Assembly (NCBI GenBank): GCA_016281475.1 | Contig: JAEEIS010000262.1 | Span: 1-52,876, forward strand | Direction: 5' to 3' | From: Bacteroidales bacterium | GTDB lineage: Bacteria > Bacteroidota > Bacteroidia > Bacteroidales > P3 | DNA length: 52,876 nt | Shown here: positions 50,777-52,876 of the stretch, piece after piece | Layout: each line of letters begins with the position of its first letter | Numbering within the stretch: the first letter of the stretch is position 1 | The notes under the pieces: model-generated | What the model saw: the letters and a program-made list of their open reading frames with translations, nothing else | Database searches by the model: none | Told to the model about the DNA's origin: nothing | Translations under genes and position numbers: made by a program

Positions 50777-52648
50777 TTATTCGTTGTTTTTAGGATTCCC
50801 AGAGGGGGTGAGTACCATTTGGCAATTGGCGCAGTCGAAGGTGAGAGCAAACTGGTTGCGGGCGTTGCGTAGGTAGAGGTTGTCTTGATAGGCATCGGGG
50901 TTGTCGACATGCCACTTGTGGGGGTCGGTTTTAAGGCAGCAGCCCAGCTCGTAGCGCAGGCAGTATCGGGTGGTCATCAGGGCCTTGCCTTGGTAGTCGA
51001 GGGTTTTCTCTAGTCCGTATTCAGCCGTGTCGGCACCGTGGCGGAGGTAGAACTGGCGGCAATGCTGGTTGATGATGTTGGCGCGGTAGTCTACGGTGGG
51101 TTCGATATAGGGTGTGGTGTTTTGTTGCCGCTGGGCAAGGGTGGGGCAGCTGCCGCGTGTGGTCAGATGTTGGGCGATGCGGGTTTCTTCTAACTGGGCT
51201 ACAGCCTGTCGGCGTAGTTGGTTGAGGGTAGAGGCGGGAAGGAAATAGGGCTGTTGGCAGGCTATTTCGATGTGGGTGGCGTGGAAGATGGTGTCGCCCA
51301 GTTTGGAAAGTTGTCGCCAGGTTTGTTCCATGGCGCGGTCAGGGTTTTGGGCGCGTTCTTTAAGGCAGGTGACGGTGGCGGAGGCTTGGCAACCGTCGGT
51401 GTCGGCGAGGTGGAGGCAGAGTCCGTCGTCGGTGTCGGCGAGCAGCATGTGGATGTCGACCTTACGACTGGCGGTATCGCCTTGTAGTAGGCGTTCGAAG
51501 GCTTGGTCGTTGTTGCGCCAGACGATGGTGCCTGCTTTGGCGGTGGCAGGCATGCGGTTGGGGTAAATAGTGTTGCGCTCCACGCGGTTGACAAGAAATC
51601 CTTCCCATTTGCCTTGCGCGTTCATGAAACAGAGACCGTCGCCTGCGGTTAATGGTTCTATACTGTTGATAGTAATGCTGTTTCGTTCGATTCGGGTGAT
51701 GGTGCCGATGCGCTTGCCAATGGATTTCTGTGTGCTGAGAGTGGCCATTGGCTGGCGTTTTTTTAGGAAGTAGTCGGTAAAGCCTCGGTTGAAGGTTTTT
51801 TCGAGATCAGGGACGAAATGGAATTCGCAATACCCTGATGACGAGGGGGTATGCTCAGTTCCTTTCATGAGCGAGTCGAGTAAGTGGCGGTAGTAGGCGG
51901 TGACATTTTTGACATAGCTGAGGTCTTTTAGGCGGCCTTCAATCTTGAACGAGGTGATGCCTGCGGCTATCATCTCCCGTAGGTGTTCGGTGGCAGAGAA
52001 GTCGCGGAGCGAGAGCAGGTGTTCGTCGTGTCGAAGCAGTGTGCCTTGCTCGTTATATAGGTCGTAGGCGGAGCGACAGGGCTGCGAGCAGCAGCCGCGG
52101 TTGCCGCTGCGACCATTGAGGTACTGGCTCATATAGCATTGTCCGCTGTAGGAGACGCATAGTGCGCCTTGTACGAAGGCTTCGAGGTCGGCATGGGTGT
52201 GTTGGCGGATTTCCTCCATTTGCTGTAGCGAGGTCTCACGTGCCAGGATGATGCGGCTGAAACCCACCTGTTCGAGAAACTGGATACGTTCGAGTAAGGC
52301 GTTGTGGGTCTGAGTGCTGGCGTGCAGTTCGATAGGAGGGAGGTCGCACTCGAGCAGTCCTAGGTCTTGGATAATGGCGGCATCCACACCTGCGTTATAG
52401 AGCTGGTGCAGCATGGCGACGGCATCGTCAATTTCGTTGTCGAATAGTAGTGTGTTGACAGTGGCAAATACCTTGGCGTGGTAGAGGTGGGCGTAGTGTG
52501 TCAGCGATTCGATGTCCTTGATGCTGTTGCCAGCGGCAGTGCGCGCTCCAAAGGCGGGTGCGCCGATATAGACGGCATCGGCACCGTGGTTGACGGCCTC
52601 GCGACCTTGTTCAAGGTTCTTGGCAGGTGACAGCAGTTCTAATTGCAT
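50777..52648 (-). CDS. U32 peptidase-family protein (RlhA/YdcP-like)
   Basis: The 623-residue protein begins LELLSPAKNLEQGREAVNHGADAVYIGAP, the start of U32 proteins. It has LHASTQTHN, the conserved region EAFVQGALCVSYSGQCYMSQ (Cys164, Cys171) and GCCSQPCR (Cys186, Cys187, Cys191), likely iron-sulfur ligands as in RlhA, the enzyme that makes 5-hydroxycytidine in 23S rRNA. The C-terminal half corresponds to the extra domain of the long U32 group. It starts five bases after the previous gene ends, so the two are co-transcribed. Confidence 0.9.
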   Translation of the reverse strand: MQLELLSPAKNLEQGREAVNHGADAVYIGAPAFGARTAAGNSIKDIESLTHYAHLYHAKVFATVNTLLFDNEIDDAVAMLHQLYNAGVDAAIIQDLGLLECDLPPIELHASTQTHNALLERIQFLEQVGFSRIILARETSLQQMEEIRQHTHADLEAFVQGALCVSYSGQCYMSQYLNGRSGNRGCCSQPCRSAYDLYNEQGTLLRHDEHLLSLRDFSATEHLREMIAAGITSFKIEGRLKDLSYVKNVTAYYRHLLDSLMKGTEHTPSSSGYCEFHFVPDLEKTFNRGFTDYFLKKRQPMATLSTQKSIGKRIGTITRIERNSITINSIEPLTAGDGLCFMNAQGKWEGFLVNRVERNTIYPNRMPATAKAGTIVWRNNDQAFERLLQGDTASRKVDIHMLLADTDDGLCLHLADTDGCQASATVTCLKERAQNPDRAMEQTWRQLSKLGDTIFHATHIEIACQQPYFLPASTLNQLRRQAVAQLEETRIAQHLTTRGSCPTLAQRQQNTTPYIEPTVDYRANIINQHCRQFYLRHGADTAEYGLEKTLDYQGKALMTTRYCLRYELGCCLKTDPHKWHVDNPDAYQDNLYLRNARNQFALTFDCANCQMVLTPSGNPKNNE

Positions 52649-52653
52649 GGTGG

Positions 52654-52876
52654 TTATTCTATTCTAAATTGGCCGAGGATGGGTGAGCGCGACATGTCGT
52701 TGGGGTTGGTACCGGGCATGTCTTGTGGGACGGCTACGCCGAGGCTGTCGAAATGGTGTTGCCAATAGGCAGGCAGGGTGCCATCTGAGGCGTAGAAGTT
52801 CATGGGCTTGGAGGGGAAGAGACGATGCCCCTTTTGGTCGAAGAAGCATTCTTGCACCAATTCGCTGCAGTAGAGC
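52654..52876 (-). CDS. YiiX-like papain-fold (NlpC/P60 superfamily) protein, C-terminal end
   Basis: Seventy-three residues are visible and the frame is open to the right edge. It starts LYCSELVQECFFDQKG, followed by LFPSKPMNFY and VPQDMPGTNPNDMSRSPIL. The CSELV motif with its cysteine and the PGTNP ending match YiiX/YebB-type permuted papain-like hydrolases, which are thought to cleave amide or ester bonds. The N-terminal part is outside the window. Confidence 0.7.
   Translation of the reverse strand, partial: LYCSELVQECFFDQKGHRLFPSKPMNFYASDGTLPAYWQHHFDSLGVAVPQDMPGTNPNDMSRSPILGQFRIE

Noticed and set aside
51218..51773. Forward frames inside the U32 gene
   Set aside because: They are antisense shadows of a well-conserved U32 protein.

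Overview
The window looks like a chromosomal segment of a Bacteroidales bacterium (Bacteroides/Prevotella/Muribaculum-like). The evidence is repeated TAnnTTTG promoter -7 boxes, A-rich translation starts with few Shine-Dalgarno sites, a Bacteroidetes-type tryptophanase, and a polysaccharide locus headed by a UpxY/NusG-like antiterminator. No other replicon, phage, insertion sequence or CRISPR array was recognised.

Layout. 1-4.2 kb: the 5' part of tnaA and an orphan family-2 glycosyltransferase (both minus strand), a tRNA-Ser(GGA) with its own terminator, a divergent M49-like lipoprotein peptidase with a strong terminator, then about 0.7 kb without genes that contains a strict 10-bp tandem repeat and a promoter with a long leader. 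4.5-39.65 kb: a one-direction surface polysaccharide locus of 28 genes. It has upxY, an odd initiating sugar-phosphate transferase, an ABC exporter (Wzm at 6.2 kb, Wzt with carbohydrate-binding tail at 13.2 kb), a GtrA/GtrB/GT-C trio, nucleotide-sugar genes (glf for UDP-Galf; gmd and fcl for GDP-L-fucose; an SDR 4-epimerase; wecC and wecB for UDP-ManNAcA; a VioA-like aminotransferase), about nine glycosyltransferases, two left-handed beta-helix acyltransferases, two NodB-like proteins, and a Wza/Wzc pair. It ends in back-to-back terminators at 39.66-39.74 kb.

The most unusual part of the locus is a set of non-sugar enzymes: a DRE-TIM aldolase, an unrecognised Rossmann protein, an ATP-grasp ligase, an N5-(carboxyethyl)ornithine-synthase-like enzyme with its own promoter, and a CapK-like adenylate-forming enzyme. 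Together they suggest that the glycan carries an amide- or ester-linked opine-like amino acid or hydroxy acid. This is inference; the individual family calls are much firmer than the combined pathway.

39.8-50.7 kb: an accessory block, visibly AT-richer from about 42.7 kb. It holds a Ser/Gly-rich secreted protein, a histidine acid phosphatase, a small membrane protein, a run of secreted proteins (a polymorphic-toxin-like protein, a Sel1-repeat protein and a 710-residue protein of no recognised family), and a divergent pair. The pair is a Nudix-plus-winged-helix (NrtR-like) regulator and a TIR-transmembrane-periplasmic protein, which may form an ADP-ribose-linked sensing system. 50.8-52.9 kb: a U32 peptidase/RlhA-like gene and the C-terminal end of a YiiX-like papain-fold protein, an ordinary core-type pair.

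All calls come from reading the sequence and remembered family motifs; no database search was run.
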